Positions 53,128 to 63,408 of a DNA stretch of 63,408 nucleotides are shown here, piece by piece. The translations under genes were made by a program, and so were the position numbers. This DNA is from Acidobacteriota bacterium (GTDB lineage Bacteria > Acidobacteriota > UBA890 > WLXD01): NCBI GenBank assembly GCA_012103255.1, contig WLXD01000003.1, positions 78,576 to 141,983 of the forward strand, read 5' to 3'. The notes below the pieces were generated by a model. The model saw only the letters and a program-made list of their open reading frames with translations. It was not told the origin of the DNA and did no database searches. The number at the start of each line of letters is the position of its first letter. Position 1 is the first letter of the stretch.

Positions 53128-54501
53128 TTAGCCCGCCGCCTCGAAGGCGCTGACGATATCACGGGCCAGCGACTCGATTTGGGCAGTACTTTCGCCCTCC
53201 ACCATCACCCGTGCGAGCGGCTGCGTGCCCGAATAGCGCACCAGTACGCGGCCGCGATCGCCGAGTGTGGATTCGGCATCTTTGATGGCTGCGCCCACAT
53301 CCGGGAGCTCGTCGATAGGCCGGCGATCCTTGATCTCGACGTTGACGAGCGTCTGCGGCAACGGCGTCATGATCGACGCGAGATCGGCCAACGAGCGGCC
53401 GGTATCGGTTACGACACGAAGTACCTGTAGGGCCGTGACGAGACCGTCGCCGGTTGTGTTGTAGTCGAGGAAGATCGTGTGACCTGATTGCTCGCCGCCA
53501 AGCGAGAATCCGTCGCGACGCATGCGCTCAACGACGTGGCGATCGCCAACGTCGGTGCGGGCAACGTCGACATCGATTTCGCGCATCGCAAGATCGAGTC
53601 CCAGGTTACTCATCACGGTGGCCACGACCGTGCTACCCGGAAGGTCGCCGCGGGCTTGTCGCTCGCGGCCGCAGATCGCAAGCACGTGGTCGCCGTCGAT
53701 CACGTTGCCGTCCCCATCGATAAGAACGCACCGGTCCGCATCGCCGTCCAGACACACGCCGACATCGGCGCCGTGTTCACGAACGACGGCGGCAGCAACT
53801 TCCGGATGGGTGGAGCCGACGCCGTCATTGATGTTGGTGCCGTCGGGCTCCACACCAATCGTGATCACTTCGGCGCCCAGCTCTTCGAACACCGCGGGGC
53901 CCACCCGGTAGGCCGCACCGTTGGCGCCATCCACAACCACGCGCATACCCTCAAGATTGAAGCCGCGCGGCAGGGTGCCCTTGAGGAACTCAACGTAGCG
54001 GCCGGTCACATCGTCGATGCGGAACGCCTTGCCAACCGCGCCGGCGGTGGGGCGCATGTCGTCGATCCGACCCGTGAAGGTGAGGTCCTCGATCTCCTCT
54101 TCGATCGCGTCGGGCAGTTTGAACCCGTCGCTGCTGAAGAACTTGATCCCGTTGTCCATGTACGGGTTGTGCGAGGCCGAGATCACAACGCCGGCATCGG
54201 CGCGGAGAGCGCGGGTTGCGAAAGCGATGCCCGGCGTGGGCAGCGGGCCGACCACGATCACATCGACACCCATCGAGCAGATGCCCGCCACCAGTGCATT
54301 CTCGATCATGTAGCCGGAGAGTCGCGTGTCCTTCCCGATCAGGATGCGATGGCGATGCTCGCCGCGACGAAACACATGGCCGGCCGAGCGTCCCAGTCGG
54401 ACGGCGGTCTCGACGGTCATCGGCTCGACGTTCGCGACGCCGCGAACGCCGTCGGTGCCGAACAGGCGCTGGCGCTTGGATTTGCTGCTAAAACCCTGCA
54501 T
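53128..54501 (-). CDS. glmM: Phosphoglucosamine mutase GlmM
   Basis: 457 residues from the ATG at 54501; a GTG at 54525 would start inside a tandem repeat and is less likely. GlmM converts glucosamine-6-phosphate to glucosamine-1-phosphate for UDP-GlcNAc and peptidoglycan. Signatures: [12 protein letters not shown], catalytic Ser in [17 protein letters not shown], metal loop [11 protein letters not shown], sugar loop [10 protein letters not shown] and phosphate loop [12 protein letters not shown]. It is downstream of cdaA and the YbbR gene, the conserved c-di-AMP locus. Confidence 0.96.
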   Translation of the reverse strand: MQGFSSKSKRQRLFGTDGVRGVANVEPMTVETAVRLGRSAGHVFRRGEHRHRILIGKDTRLSGYMIENALVAGICSMGVDVIVVGPLPTPGIAFATRALRADAGVVISASHNPYMDNGIKFFSSDGFKLPDAIEEEIEDLTFTGRIDDMRPTAGAVGKAFRIDDVTGRYVEFLKGTLPRGFNLEGMRVVVDGANGAAYRVGPAVFEELGAEVITIGVEPDGTNINDGVGSTHPEVAAAVVREHGADVGVCLDGDADRCVLIDGDGNVIDGDHVLAICGRERQARGDLPGSTVVATVMSNLGLDLAMREIDVDVARTDVGDRHVVERMRRDGFSLGGEQSGHTIFLDYNTTGDGLVTALQVLRVVTDTGRSLADLASIMTPLPQTLVNVEIKDRRPIDELPDVGAAIKDAESTLGDRGRVLVRYSGTQPLARVMVEGESTAQIESLARDIVSAFEAAG

Positions 54502-54513
54502 GGAGACCCCAGG

Positions 54514-54544
54514 CTGCCGGCGCACTGCCGGCGCACTGCCGGCG
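54514..54544. repeat. 11-bp tandem repeat upstream of glmM
   Basis: CTGCCGGCGCA is repeated about 2.8 times (54514-54544), just upstream of the glmM ATG. Copy-number change would alter leader spacing and an in-frame GTG at 54525. Confidence 0.6.
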
Positions 54545-54612
54545 TAATTCCACTAGCAGAAAGGTACGTTACGTCCGGCGCGCGGCCAAACCGTTTTCCG
54601 CCTCAGCTCGCG

Positions 54613-55569
54613 TTAACGCGAATCCTGAAAAACGTGGACATCCAGGCGAGTTTGCGGCGTGATCGCGACCACTTCGACTCGACTCTCGAGCCCCAGCGGC
54701 GCCAACGTGATCACCGGTTCGAGGCGATAGTCCTCCGCCTGAGGATCCAGACCCGTGACGTCGATCGTGGCGGTGAAGTTCTCGGGCGTCAGCTGATTCA
54801 ACACCGAGGGCGGTCCGCGCAACACCACGCCGATCACCGTCGGGTTCACCACCGTCCGATAGGTGTCGTTGATGATCGTCACCTCGACCCCCTGCAGCTG
54901 GAAGTTCGTCGGCTGCTCCCCGACTTCCACGGTGACACTCACCTCGCTCCGGCCCTCGATGGTCAGGCGCGGATCTTCAGCGAGAACTCGCACGGAGCGC
55001 GTGAGCGACTCCTGCAGTCCACTCACGCCGATCTTCTCTGTGGCGATCGCGTCCAGTTGGGCCATGTGCGACGCCGGGCCACTCACCAGCACGGTCGGTG
55101 GATCGACCACTTGGCCGCAGAACTGATAGCCATCGCCCGGACTGCCCTCGACGATCACGCTCACCGGAACTTCTCGACGGACCCTCCGTTCGAACGCCAC
55201 CGTGATCTGTGGCGGGTCGACACTCGCCACGGTGACCCCGTGGGGCACCGGAATCATGTCTGGCGTGATCACGACCGTGTTGTCGCCCTCGAACATGCCA
55301 AACATGTCGAGACGCGGCGCGAGTTCGCCCGGACTCAGAGTGCGGGTACGGAGCGCCGAGCCGCGCAGGTTCACGTCGAGAGTGACGTTGACTGCTTCGG
55401 CTAGCGCCAGCTCCGGCGGCACGTTGTCCAGTTGCACGGGAACACCGGGCACGAGGTAGAGCACGCTCGGGTCCGGGACAACCGTCCACAGCGCAAGTGC
55501 AAGAACCAGGGCAAAGCCCTTGAGCGGCAGATTATCGAAGAGGCCCGCGAACATGCCACGATCGCTCAT
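54613..55569 (-). CDS. YbbR/CdaR-like regulator of diadenylate cyclase
   Basis: 318 residues. An N-terminal membrane helix (LPLKGFALVLALALWTVVPD) precedes three YbbR repeats exposed outside the membrane: VPVQLDNVPPELALAEAVNV, TVASVDPPQITVAFERRV and DPRLTIEGRSEVSVTVEVG. CdaR-type proteins bind CdaA and tune c-di-AMP production. The start overlaps the cdaA stop by 4 bases. Confidence 0.88.
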   Translation of the reverse strand: MSDRGMFAGLFDNLPLKGFALVLALALWTVVPDPSVLYLVPGVPVQLDNVPPELALAEAVNVTLDVNLRGSALRTRTLSPGELAPRLDMFGMFEGDNTVVITPDMIPVPHGVTVASVDPPQITVAFERRVRREVPVSVIVEGSPGDGYQFCGQVVDPPTVLVSGPASHMAQLDAIATEKIGVSGLQESLTRSVRVLAEDPRLTIEGRSEVSVTVEVGEQPTNFQLQGVEVTIINDTYRTVVNPTVIGVVLRGPPSVLNQLTPENFTATIDVTGLDPQAEDYRLEPVITLAPLGLESRVEVVAITPQTRLDVHVFQDSR

Positions 55570-56387
55570 TCGTCCTCCTCGGAAGAGTCAGCGCCGGGCG
55601 TACCGGTGCCGGTGCTCTGGCCGGAGGCTGCTTCGTCTTCAACGACAAGCAACTCGGTGAGGCGCTTACGCAGGGTCGCAGCGTCCAGGCGCCGGGTGAT
55701 CTTGCCGTCGACGGCCAGCGAGATCCCGCCAGTTTCCTCGGAGACAACGAGAGCCAGGGCGTCCGTCTCTTCGGTGATGCCGATCGCGGCGCGATGCCGC
55801 GAGCCCAGATCGCGCGACAGTCGCGGATTCGTGGTCAGAGGGACGAAGCACGAGCCGGCCGCGAGTCGGTTGCCCTGCACTATCACGGCGCCATCGTGGA
55901 GAGCGGAGTGGGTGTGGAACAGGGAGAACAGCAGGTCGTAGGTAATCACCGCATCGAGAGGGATACCCTGGTCGATGTAGTTCTTCAGACCCACGCCGCG
56001 CTCGAACACGATCAACGCGCCGCGACGCTCCGCGGCCATGGCGGTTGCGGCACTGATGATGTCGTCGAACGGTTCCTTGGTTACGGCTGGAGAAAGGCCG
56101 CCAAAGAATGGCGTCCGCCCAAGACTCGCAAGCGCCTTGCGAAACTCCTGCTGAAAGAGGATCAGCAGCGCGAAAATGAAGTAAGTGAAAACGTTCGACA
56201 GAACCCAGTCGAGCGTCCGCAGCTCAAGCTGGCGGGCCACGATGTAGGCCACGAACATCAGCAGGAGGCCGACAGCCATACGCACGGCGCGCGTGCCGCG
56301 GATCAGCAGCATCACGCGATACAGCACGTACGCGACAATCAGTACGTCGAAGACGTCGCGCAGCGCGAACTGGCCTAGCGAATCCAT
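55566..56387 (-). CDS. cdaA: Diadenylate cyclase CdaA
   Basis: 273 residues. CdaA joins two ATP to give cyclic di-AMP, a regulator of osmolytes and cell wall. Three N-terminal transmembrane helices (VFDVLIVAYVLYRVMLLIRG, then TRAVRMAVGLLLMFVAYIVA, WVLSNVFTYFIFALLILF) lead to the DAC domain with the catalytic DGAVIVQ and RHRAAIGI motifs. The tail after the DAC domain is acidic (GADSSEEDE). Its start overlaps the folP end by 13 bases; the YbbR partner follows. Confidence 0.95.
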   Translation of the reverse strand: MDSLGQFALRDVFDVLIVAYVLYRVMLLIRGTRAVRMAVGLLLMFVAYIVARQLELRTLDWVLSNVFTYFIFALLILFQQEFRKALASLGRTPFFGGLSPAVTKEPFDDIISAATAMAAERRGALIVFERGVGLKNYIDQGIPLDAVITYDLLFSLFHTHSALHDGAVIVQGNRLAAGSCFVPLTTNPRLSRDLGSRHRAAIGITEETDALALVVSEETGGISLAVDGKITRRLDAATLRKRLTELLVVEDEAASGQSTGTGTPGADSSEEDE

Positions 56388-57606
56388 CCCGCACCCTCAT
56401 CACGGATCGCCGCCGCAACCTGTGCGACTCGCCGCATCGGACCGACGTCATGCACCCGCAGGATGTGCGCTCCGCCCGCTACCGCTGCCGCTACGGCGGC
56501 CCCCGTTCCCTCGAGCCTTTCCTCTGCGGGCAAATCTAACACGGCACCGATAAACGACTTTCGCGACGGGCCGATCAACAACGGCCGGCCGAGCGAGCGA
56601 AATGCAGCTGTATGACGCAGCGCCACAAGACTGTGCTCGGCGCGCTTCGCGAAGCCGATCCCGGGATCTACTACGATGCGCTCGAGCTCCACGCCGGCAT
56701 CGGTGGCGCGGGCGACGGCATGCCGGAGTTCTCCGGCAACCTCACCCACCACATCGACGTACTCGGCACCGTCGTACATATCCGCGGAACTGCCGCGCAT
56801 GTGCATGAGCACTACCGCCACGCCATGGTCGGCAGCGATCCGGCCCAGCTCGGCGTCGTAGAGCAGGCCGCTGATGTCGTTCACCATGCGAGCGCCGGCT
56901 TCGATCGCAGCGGCCGCCACGGCTGCCTTGGTCGTATCCACGGAAATCGGTATATTGACCCGTTCGCGAAGCCCGCGAATCACCGGAACGATGCGCGCCG
57001 CTTCGGTCTCGGCATCAATCTCGTCACTACCTGGCCGAGTCGACTCGCCACCGACGTCGATGATCGCAGCCCCCTCCTGCACCATGGCAACGCCCCGAGC
57101 GATGGCGTCGTCGCCGTGGATCCGGCTCCCGTCGTAGAAGGAGTCTGGCGTGCAGTTGAGGATGCCCATGATCTGCGGCGACGCGCCCAGGCTCACCACC
57201 TGTCCGCCGCAATCGAGATCAAACGTACGTTGCAGGAACGCGCGAACGGCCGCCGCCGACTCCTCGACAATCCGACCCTGCGCCGCAGGTGCCGCCAGGA
57301 ACTGCGAGCGCAGCGCTTCGATCTGCTGACTCGTTGCAGCCAGAACGACCACGTTGTCCAGCCGCTCATCAACGTGGGCTCGCCCGCCCACCATTCCGGC
57401 GGCGCGAAAGAGAGCTTCGCGGGCCGTCTCGTCAACGTTCTCCAGCCGAACCAGGTAGTCCCCGTAGTGTGCGGCCAGGCGGCCGACGGCAGGGCTTCCC
57501 GGGCTCAGGTCGGCTTCAGGCTCGGGACCTCGCAGCACAACAGGGTTGTGCCGCAACTGAACCGTGGCGACGGGGGGCCGGGTAGAAGTCTCCCCGGCCA
57601 CCGAAC

Positions 57607-57610
<4 letters not shown>
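56375..57610 (-). CDS. folP: Dihydropteroate synthase FolP with N-terminal extension
   Basis: 411 codons from TTG at 57610 (GTG at 57601 is an alternative). DHPS joins p-aminobenzoate with dihydropterin pyrophosphate in folate synthesis. The core begins near residue 147: [19 protein letters not shown], then [48 protein letters not shown] and [14 protein letters not shown]. The first 140 residues form an extra domain seen in some lineages. The TTG overlaps the ftsH stop by 4 bases. Confidence 0.94.
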
Positions 57611-59535
<1,925 letters not shown>

Positions 59536-59571
59536 GATCCAACCAGAATACAACAGGGGTTCAGAGGTCAG

Positions 59572-60612
59572 CTAGCTCGCCTCTTGCCCCCGAGAAGGCG
59601 CCACGCGCCGGTTTTGTAATCGTTGCAACAGCAAAGTGTCGTTCTCGAGCCGCACGCGGACGCCTGGAAGATCAAGCGCCGCAGGCTCCCCGTCGAGAAC
59701 ACCGTCGAGAACTCCGTCAAAATGCCGCTTCCCGAAGCCCTTCAGATCGCCATGCACGGCGACGATCGCACGTCTCAGAACTGCTACGGCCAGGGGACGC
59801 TGGAGTTCCCTTAGTCCGGGCACGTGAAGCAACAAGCTTCCATCCGCCTGCGACTCCGCCAGCCCCGACCACATCCGATTCACTTCGTGCTCGATGAAAT
59901 CCACGTGCTCGCTAGCGATCGCCGCGAGGCGCGCGATATTCGACGTCGCGCCCGGTGCCACCGTCTCCAACTGCGGCAGCACCGCTGCACGGACGCGATT
60001 GCGGCCGAACTCGAGATCGTCGTTGGAGGGGTCGCGCCGCCACTCCAACCCACGTAGTCGGGCGTACCGCCGCAGGGTTGAACGACGTGTGCCCAGCAGC
60101 GGGCGGACGATCGTCATCCCGTCATGCTCGACGTAGCTACGCATCCCGGCGAGACCGTCGACGCCGGTTCCTCGCGCGAGATTCAGCAATACTGTTTCCG
60201 CCTGATCGTCGAGCGTGTGCCCCACGGCCACCACGTCAGCGCCGGTCGCCTCCAGCACTTCTCGAAACGCGGCGCGTCGTTGTTTGCGCCAGCGTGCCTC
60301 CCGCGAGCCCGAAGCCGTCGGCGAAAGAGGATCGAAGCGGACGACACGGCACTCGAGATCGCTCTCGGAGGCAAGCAATTGCACGAACTCGACGTCGGAC
60401 GCCGACTCGGGACGCGCGCGATGGTCGCAATGCACCAGAGTGAGGCGCAGCGCGGGACGCAGTTCGCACAGTATTCCAACGAGCGCAACGGAATCCCCGC
60501 CGCCCGAGCAGCCGACCACAGCGTGGCTCACGCCGTCGAGCAGGCCGTCGTCACGCACCAACGCATCAATCGCGGTCAGACCGGCTGCCACTGCGTCGGA
60601 TGGACTCGGCAT
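59572..60612 (-). CDS. tilS: tRNA(Ile)-lysidine synthetase TilS
   Basis: 346 residues from the ATG at 60612; the longer frame would start inside tRNA-Met and is rejected. TilS adds lysine to C34 of tRNA-Ile(CAU) so that it reads AUA. The N-terminal PP-loop is VVGCSGGGDSVALVGIL, followed by VHCDHRARPESASDVEF, AVGHTLDDQAETVLLNLARG and RPLLGTRRSTLRRYA. It lies 37 bases upstream of ftsH, with tRNA-Met 53 bases upstream of it. Confidence 0.92.
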   Translation of the reverse strand: MPSPSDAVAAGLTAIDALVRDDGLLDGVSHAVVGCSGGGDSVALVGILCELRPALRLTLVHCDHRARPESASDVEFVQLLASESDLECRVVRFDPLSPTASGSREARWRKQRRAAFREVLEATGADVVAVGHTLDDQAETVLLNLARGTGVDGLAGMRSYVEHDGMTIVRPLLGTRRSTLRRYARLRGLEWRRDPSNDDLEFGRNRVRAAVLPQLETVAPGATSNIARLAAIASEHVDFIEHEVNRMWSGLAESQADGSLLLHVPGLRELQRPLAVAVLRRAIVAVHGDLKGFGKRHFDGVLDGVLDGEPAALDLPGVRVRLENDTLLLQRLQNRRVAPSRGQEAS

Positions 60613-60664
60613 CGTCGGGTCCTCGGCCCCAGTCTGACGACTGCGACTCCCGGGGAGGGAAAGG

Positions 60665-60737
60665 TGGCGGTGGAGGGACTTGAACCCCCGACTCGGCGGA
60701 TATGAGCCGCCCGCTCTGCCGACTGAGCTACACCGCC
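60665..60737 (-). tRNA. tRNA-Met (CAT)
   Basis: Cloverleaf: acceptor GGCGGTG/CACCGCC with discriminator A, anticodon loop CTCATAT between GGCGG and CCGCC (anticodon CAT), and T-loop TTCAAGT. The 3' CCA is not encoded (CCT follows). An elongator tRNA-Met is most likely; tRNA-Ile2, the TilS substrate, has the same anticodon and cannot be excluded by eye. Confidence 0.85.
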
Positions 60738-61057
60738 CGGAGAGACTCGCTGCTACGAAAAACGGCACCCATGAGGTGCGCCTGCACATGGTGCCGGCCG
60801 GCGAGTCCAAGGAGGATGGTAGGAGCCGAACGGCTCCAAGTCAAAGCGCCAAATGCACTGGATCGACGGTGTTCGGGCGCCCTGCGCCGGCGACTCCCCG
60901 GCCCGACGGGCGGGCTCTGCGACGGTCCGGCCGCTCCTGTCCCCCCGGCCTTCGATTCGGATTGCCTGGGCGTCTCGCACCCTGCCAAACTCGGCCATGT
61001 CTCCCCCCCGGGCACACCAACGCAAGCGGCTACTGAAAGAACCGCCGAGGAGAATCT
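60738..61057. other. Intergenic region without a visible gene
   Basis: About 320 bases between tRNA-Met and the DUF4382-like lipoprotein gene. It should hold promoters for both directions. Short frames are GC-driven and lack ribosome-binding sites. Confidence 0.5.
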
Positions 61058-61567
61058 ATGCGCAAGCTGACGCTATGTCTGATCGGCCTGTTCGCCGTGA
61101 GCGCGCTCGGGTGCGTTGACCACGAAGGTCAACTCGCGATCTTGATGACCAGCACCACTTCGACCACGGTCTCCGCCTCTCAAGTAAACCTCGAGATCAC
61201 CTCGGTGGAACTCTGGGACGCAGGAAGCAACACCTGGGTCACCGTCTCTGGCGGCAGCCAGGTGCACGAGCTTGTCGGACTGAACGGCCGGCTGACGCCA
61301 ATCGCACTGGTCGACGCCATCGACGAGGGCACCTACAGCCGCGTCCGCATCACGTTCAACGAAGCACGCAGCGGCGTGGTTCTGAGTTCCGGACGTCGCG
61401 AACCGCTGCGTGTCGAACCCACCGCGATCACGGTGCAGACGATCGCGCCCGTGGTCGAAGACCAGGCGTTCAACCTGACCCTGGAACTCGACCTCGATGC
61501 CAGTCTTGCCGAGCGCCCGAGCGGGTCCTGGTTGATTCGTCCTGTGGTGCGACAGGTGGGCGGCTAG
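61058..61567 (+). CDS. DUF4382-like lipoprotein
   Basis: 169 residues with a lipoprotein signal (LCLIGLFAVSALGC, lipobox ALGC). The mature part fits the DUF4382 pattern: ILMTSTTSTTVSASQVNLEI near the start, VHELVGLNGRLTPIALVDAI, then GTYSRVRITFNEARSGVVL and a terminal FNLTLELDLDASL strand. Function is unknown; related proteins are outer-envelope lipoproteins. It is convergent with the symporter gene, the stops overlapping by 4 bases. Confidence 0.7.
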   Translation: MRKLTLCLIGLFAVSALGCVDHEGQLAILMTSTTSTTVSASQVNLEITSVELWDAGSNTWVTVSGGSQVHELVGLNGRLTPIALVDAIDEGTYSRVRITFNEARSGVVLSSGRREPLRVEPTAITVQTIAPVVEDQAFNLTLELDLDASLAERPSGSWLIRPVVRQVGG

Positions 61568-62826
61568 GCCGCCTCGGACTCGACCGGCTCGCTGTCGAGT
61601 TGCCCCTCGGCAGCGGCCACGATTACCGCGGCTGACGCATCGCCGGTGACGTTCGTTACCGTGCGGATCATGTCGAGAATACGATCCACGCCGAGAATCA
61701 GTGCGATTCCCTCGAGCGGCAAACCGATCTGCTCGAGCACCATCGCCAGCGTGATGATCCCGACACCGGGCACGGCTGCCGTGCCGATCGAAGCCAACGT
61801 AGCCATCAGCACGATCGTCAGCTGACCGCCGAGGCCAATCTCGATTCCGTATACCTGCGCGATGAACACGGCGGCGACGCCCTGGTAGAGCGCCGTGCCG
61901 TCCATATTGATGGTGGCGCCCAGCGGCAGCACGAAAGATGACACCTGCTCTGGAACACCGAGCTTGGTGCGCGCGCGATCCATGGTCACGGGCAACGTCG
62001 CGCCACTAGACGACGTGGAGAAGGCCACGATCTGAGCCGGCCGGATCCCCGCGAAGAACCGCGCCGGGGACATGCCCGCGATGAGCTTCACAGCGGTGGT
62101 ATAGACAAGCGTCATGTGGATCAACAGGCCGACGACGACACACGCGGCGTACAGCAACAGCACCCGCAGCACGTCAAGGCCGAATTGGCCCACTGCAGCC
62201 GCCATCAGCGCGAACACGCCGATCGGCGCGATGAGCATCACGATATGGACCAGCTGGATCATCGCGTCGCTGACGCCTTCGAAGAAGCTCAACACGGCCG
62301 TTTTGTGCGCTTCCTTCGCAACGAACGTGAGAGCGACGCCGAACATCAACGCGAAGAAGATGATCTGCAGCATGTTGGCGTTGGCGAGCGAGGACATCGG
62401 GTTCTCGGGAACGATGTCCAGAAGCGCATCCGAAACACTGGGCCGCGTCCGCATGCGGTCCACCGAGGCATCCGCTCCGTCGCCGAAGTCAGCCAACAGC
62501 TGCTGCTGCACCGTCGGGTCCATGCCCGCGCCCGGCTGCACCACGTTCGCGATCAACAGCCCGAGCGAGATCGCGATCGCCGTGGTGCACAGGTAGTAGG
62601 CCAGCGTCCGCCCGCCAATCCTGCCGAGCTTCTTGGGATCGCCCACGGTGGCCGTGCCAACGAGCAATGAAGCAAACACCAGCGGCACCACGACCATTCG
62701 GATGAGGCGCAGGAAGAGGTCACCCAGCGGCTTGATCACGACGATGCTCTCGCCAACGATCGCGCCCAGGATGACGCCCAGCACCATGCCGATGGCGATC
62801 TGTGTGGGGAGCGACGGTTTCTTCAT
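61564..62826 (-). CDS. Sodium/proton:dicarboxylate (glutamate-type) symporter
   Basis: 420 residues from the ATG at 62826. The DAACS fold is clear: N-terminal TQIAIGMVLGVILGAIVGES, PLGDLFLRLIRMVVVPLVFA, the serine-rich re-entrant loop AFSTSSSGATLPVTM, the NMDGTALYQGVAAVFIAQVY helix, and a C-terminal VDRILDMIRTVTNVTGDASA that carries substrate-contact residues. It imports C4-dicarboxylates or glutamate/aspartate with Na+ or H+; exact specificity is open. Confidence 0.93.
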   Translation of the reverse strand: MKKPSLPTQIAIGMVLGVILGAIVGESIVVIKPLGDLFLRLIRMVVVPLVFASLLVGTATVGDPKKLGRIGGRTLAYYLCTTAIAISLGLLIANVVQPGAGMDPTVQQQLLADFGDGADASVDRMRTRPSVSDALLDIVPENPMSSLANANMLQIIFFALMFGVALTFVAKEAHKTAVLSFFEGVSDAMIQLVHIVMLIAPIGVFALMAAAVGQFGLDVLRVLLLYAACVVVGLLIHMTLVYTTAVKLIAGMSPARFFAGIRPAQIVAFSTSSSGATLPVTMDRARTKLGVPEQVSSFVLPLGATINMDGTALYQGVAAVFIAQVYGIEIGLGGQLTIVLMATLASIGTAAVPGVGIITLAMVLEQIGLPLEGIALILGVDRILDMIRTVTNVTGDASAAVIVAAAEGQLDSEPVESEAA

Positions 62827-62918
62827 GCGTGCCTCTGAGTTGGTTCGCGAACGCTGCGCCGGCACAGCTTAGACCAAAGGGGTACCGGGAGTTCAGAACG
62901 GGGCCGTGAGCCGGCCCA

Positions 62919-62950
62919 CAAAAGAAAAGGCCCCGGGTTACCCCGAGGCC
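62919..62950 (-). terminator. Terminator of the carD transcript
   Basis: On the minus strand GGCCTCGGG-GTAA-CCCGGGGCC forms a 9-bp stem (one T-G pair) followed by TTTTCTTTT. It lies 33 bases past the carD stop. Confidence 0.88.
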
Positions 62951-62982
62951 CTAACTCTGTGTCGTTTGTTCCGCTGACGCGC

Positions 62983-63408
62983 CTAGCTCGCCTTCTTGCG
63001 ACGGCCGCGCGTTGCCTTGCGGGTCTCAATGCACTCGTCGAGCGCGGTCTCGATCTGGCCGAGAACCACATCGTCCTCGCGGCCCTGAACCATCGCGACC
63101 TCGGAAACGATCAACTGCTTGGCCTTCTCGTACATCCGCTTCTCGCGGTACGAGAGTGCCTTGCGCTGCGAAAGGTGCTGTAGGTTCTTGAGAACATCCG
63201 CCATGTCGAACAGATGGCCCGAACGCATCTTCTCTGCGTTTTCCTTGTAGCGGCCCTTCCAGTTGTTCTGCGTCTCGAAATCCGCATCGCGGAGATGGGC
63301 GAACAACTTGCGGATCTGCGTCTTGCCGAAGATCTTGCGCAGACCCACCGACTTGGAGTTCCCGACCGGCACCATCACGGTGCTCTCATTGGCCAGGATG
63401 CGCAGATG
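62983..63408 (-). CDS. carD: CarD-family RNA polymerase-binding regulator, 5' end outside the window
   Basis: At least 141 codons are visible; the frame is open to the window edge (HLRILANESTVMVPVGNSKS), so the RNA-polymerase-interacting N-terminal domain lies beyond it. The visible helical C-terminal domain has VGLRKIFGKTQIRKLFAHLR, KENAEKMRSGHLFDMADVLK and NLQHLSQRKALSYREKRMYE, the DNA-minor-groove-binding part that stabilises open promoter complexes. The basic tail ATRGRRKKAS is also seen in relatives. Confidence 0.9.
   Translation of the reverse strand, partial: HLRILANESTVMVPVGNSKSVGLRKIFGKTQIRKLFAHLRDADFETQNNWKGRYKENAEKMRSGHLFDMADVLKNLQHLSQRKALSYREKRMYEKAKQLIVSEVAMVQGREDDVVLGQIETALDECIETRKATRGRRKKAS

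Noticed and set aside
53488-55404. 638-codon plus-strand frame
   Set aside because: Lies antisense to glmM and the YbbR gene, which have clear motifs. Its His/Asp/Arg-rich composition is the usual shadow of high-GC genes.

Overview
The window looks like chromosomal DNA of a high-GC, Gram-negative-type bacterium, most likely an Acidobacteriota or Gemmatimonadota lineage or a close relative. The assignment rests on gene style: an ADOP-type duplicated permease with a PadR regulator, BlaI/M56 sensor pairs, many secreted hydrolases and beta-propellers (including lipoprotein propellers with an EGPGEY-type motif), and a core block ftsH-folP-cdaA-ybbR-glmM-pdxJ. No 16S or ribosomal marker is present, so the phylum is an inference.

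Left part (1-39,400). A mosaic of secreted or lipoprotein enzymes and small regulators. BlaI/M56 module 1 (2,575-4,703) is divergent from an S41-like/hydrolase fusion and has a TACA-GC-TGTA operator. Next come esterases and hydrolases, a GNAT, a PQQ-propeller/esterase fusion that has lost its nucleophile, an FAD monooxygenase, a VOC protein, a retropepsin-like protein, and an HD-GYP/LuxR regulator followed by a repeat-rich operator zone and an SRPBCC gene. A PadR-ADOP pair with a perfect 15-bp dyad, a class C-like serine hydrolase and a MarR gene follow. Two related DE/HERIG membrane proteins flank a YVTN propeller, and two 6-bladed-propeller lipoproteins form an operon. BlaI/M56 module 2 (35,507-37,782) has an M56 sensor fused to a propeller, a divergent metallo-beta-lactamase gene and a shared dyad; a TPR gene follows.

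Middle (39,413-52,184). A 12.8-kb island bounded by 51-bp direct repeats (50/51 identical). The right copy is the 3' half of an intact tRNA-Asp and the left copy is a detached tRNA-Asp 3' fragment. No integrase is visible. Cargo: a DUF5675 protein; a three-gene operon (unknown protein, divergent carotenoid-oxygenase-like propeller, JAMM peptidase); two predicted membrane proteins; a DUF4238 protein; a TrlF-like PHP/AAA ATPase; and a nuclease-like gene that runs into the tRNA. This is the most probable place for an undescribed, possibly defensive, system.

Right part (52,134-63,408). Conserved housekeeping on the minus strand: carD (partial), a dicarboxylate symporter, tRNA-Met, tilS, ftsH, folP, cdaA, the YbbR/CdaR partner, glmM, pdxJ, tRNA-Val and tRNA-Asp, ending in a strong terminator. 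It links c-di-AMP synthesis, cell-wall precursor synthesis, folate synthesis, proteolysis and tRNA modification.
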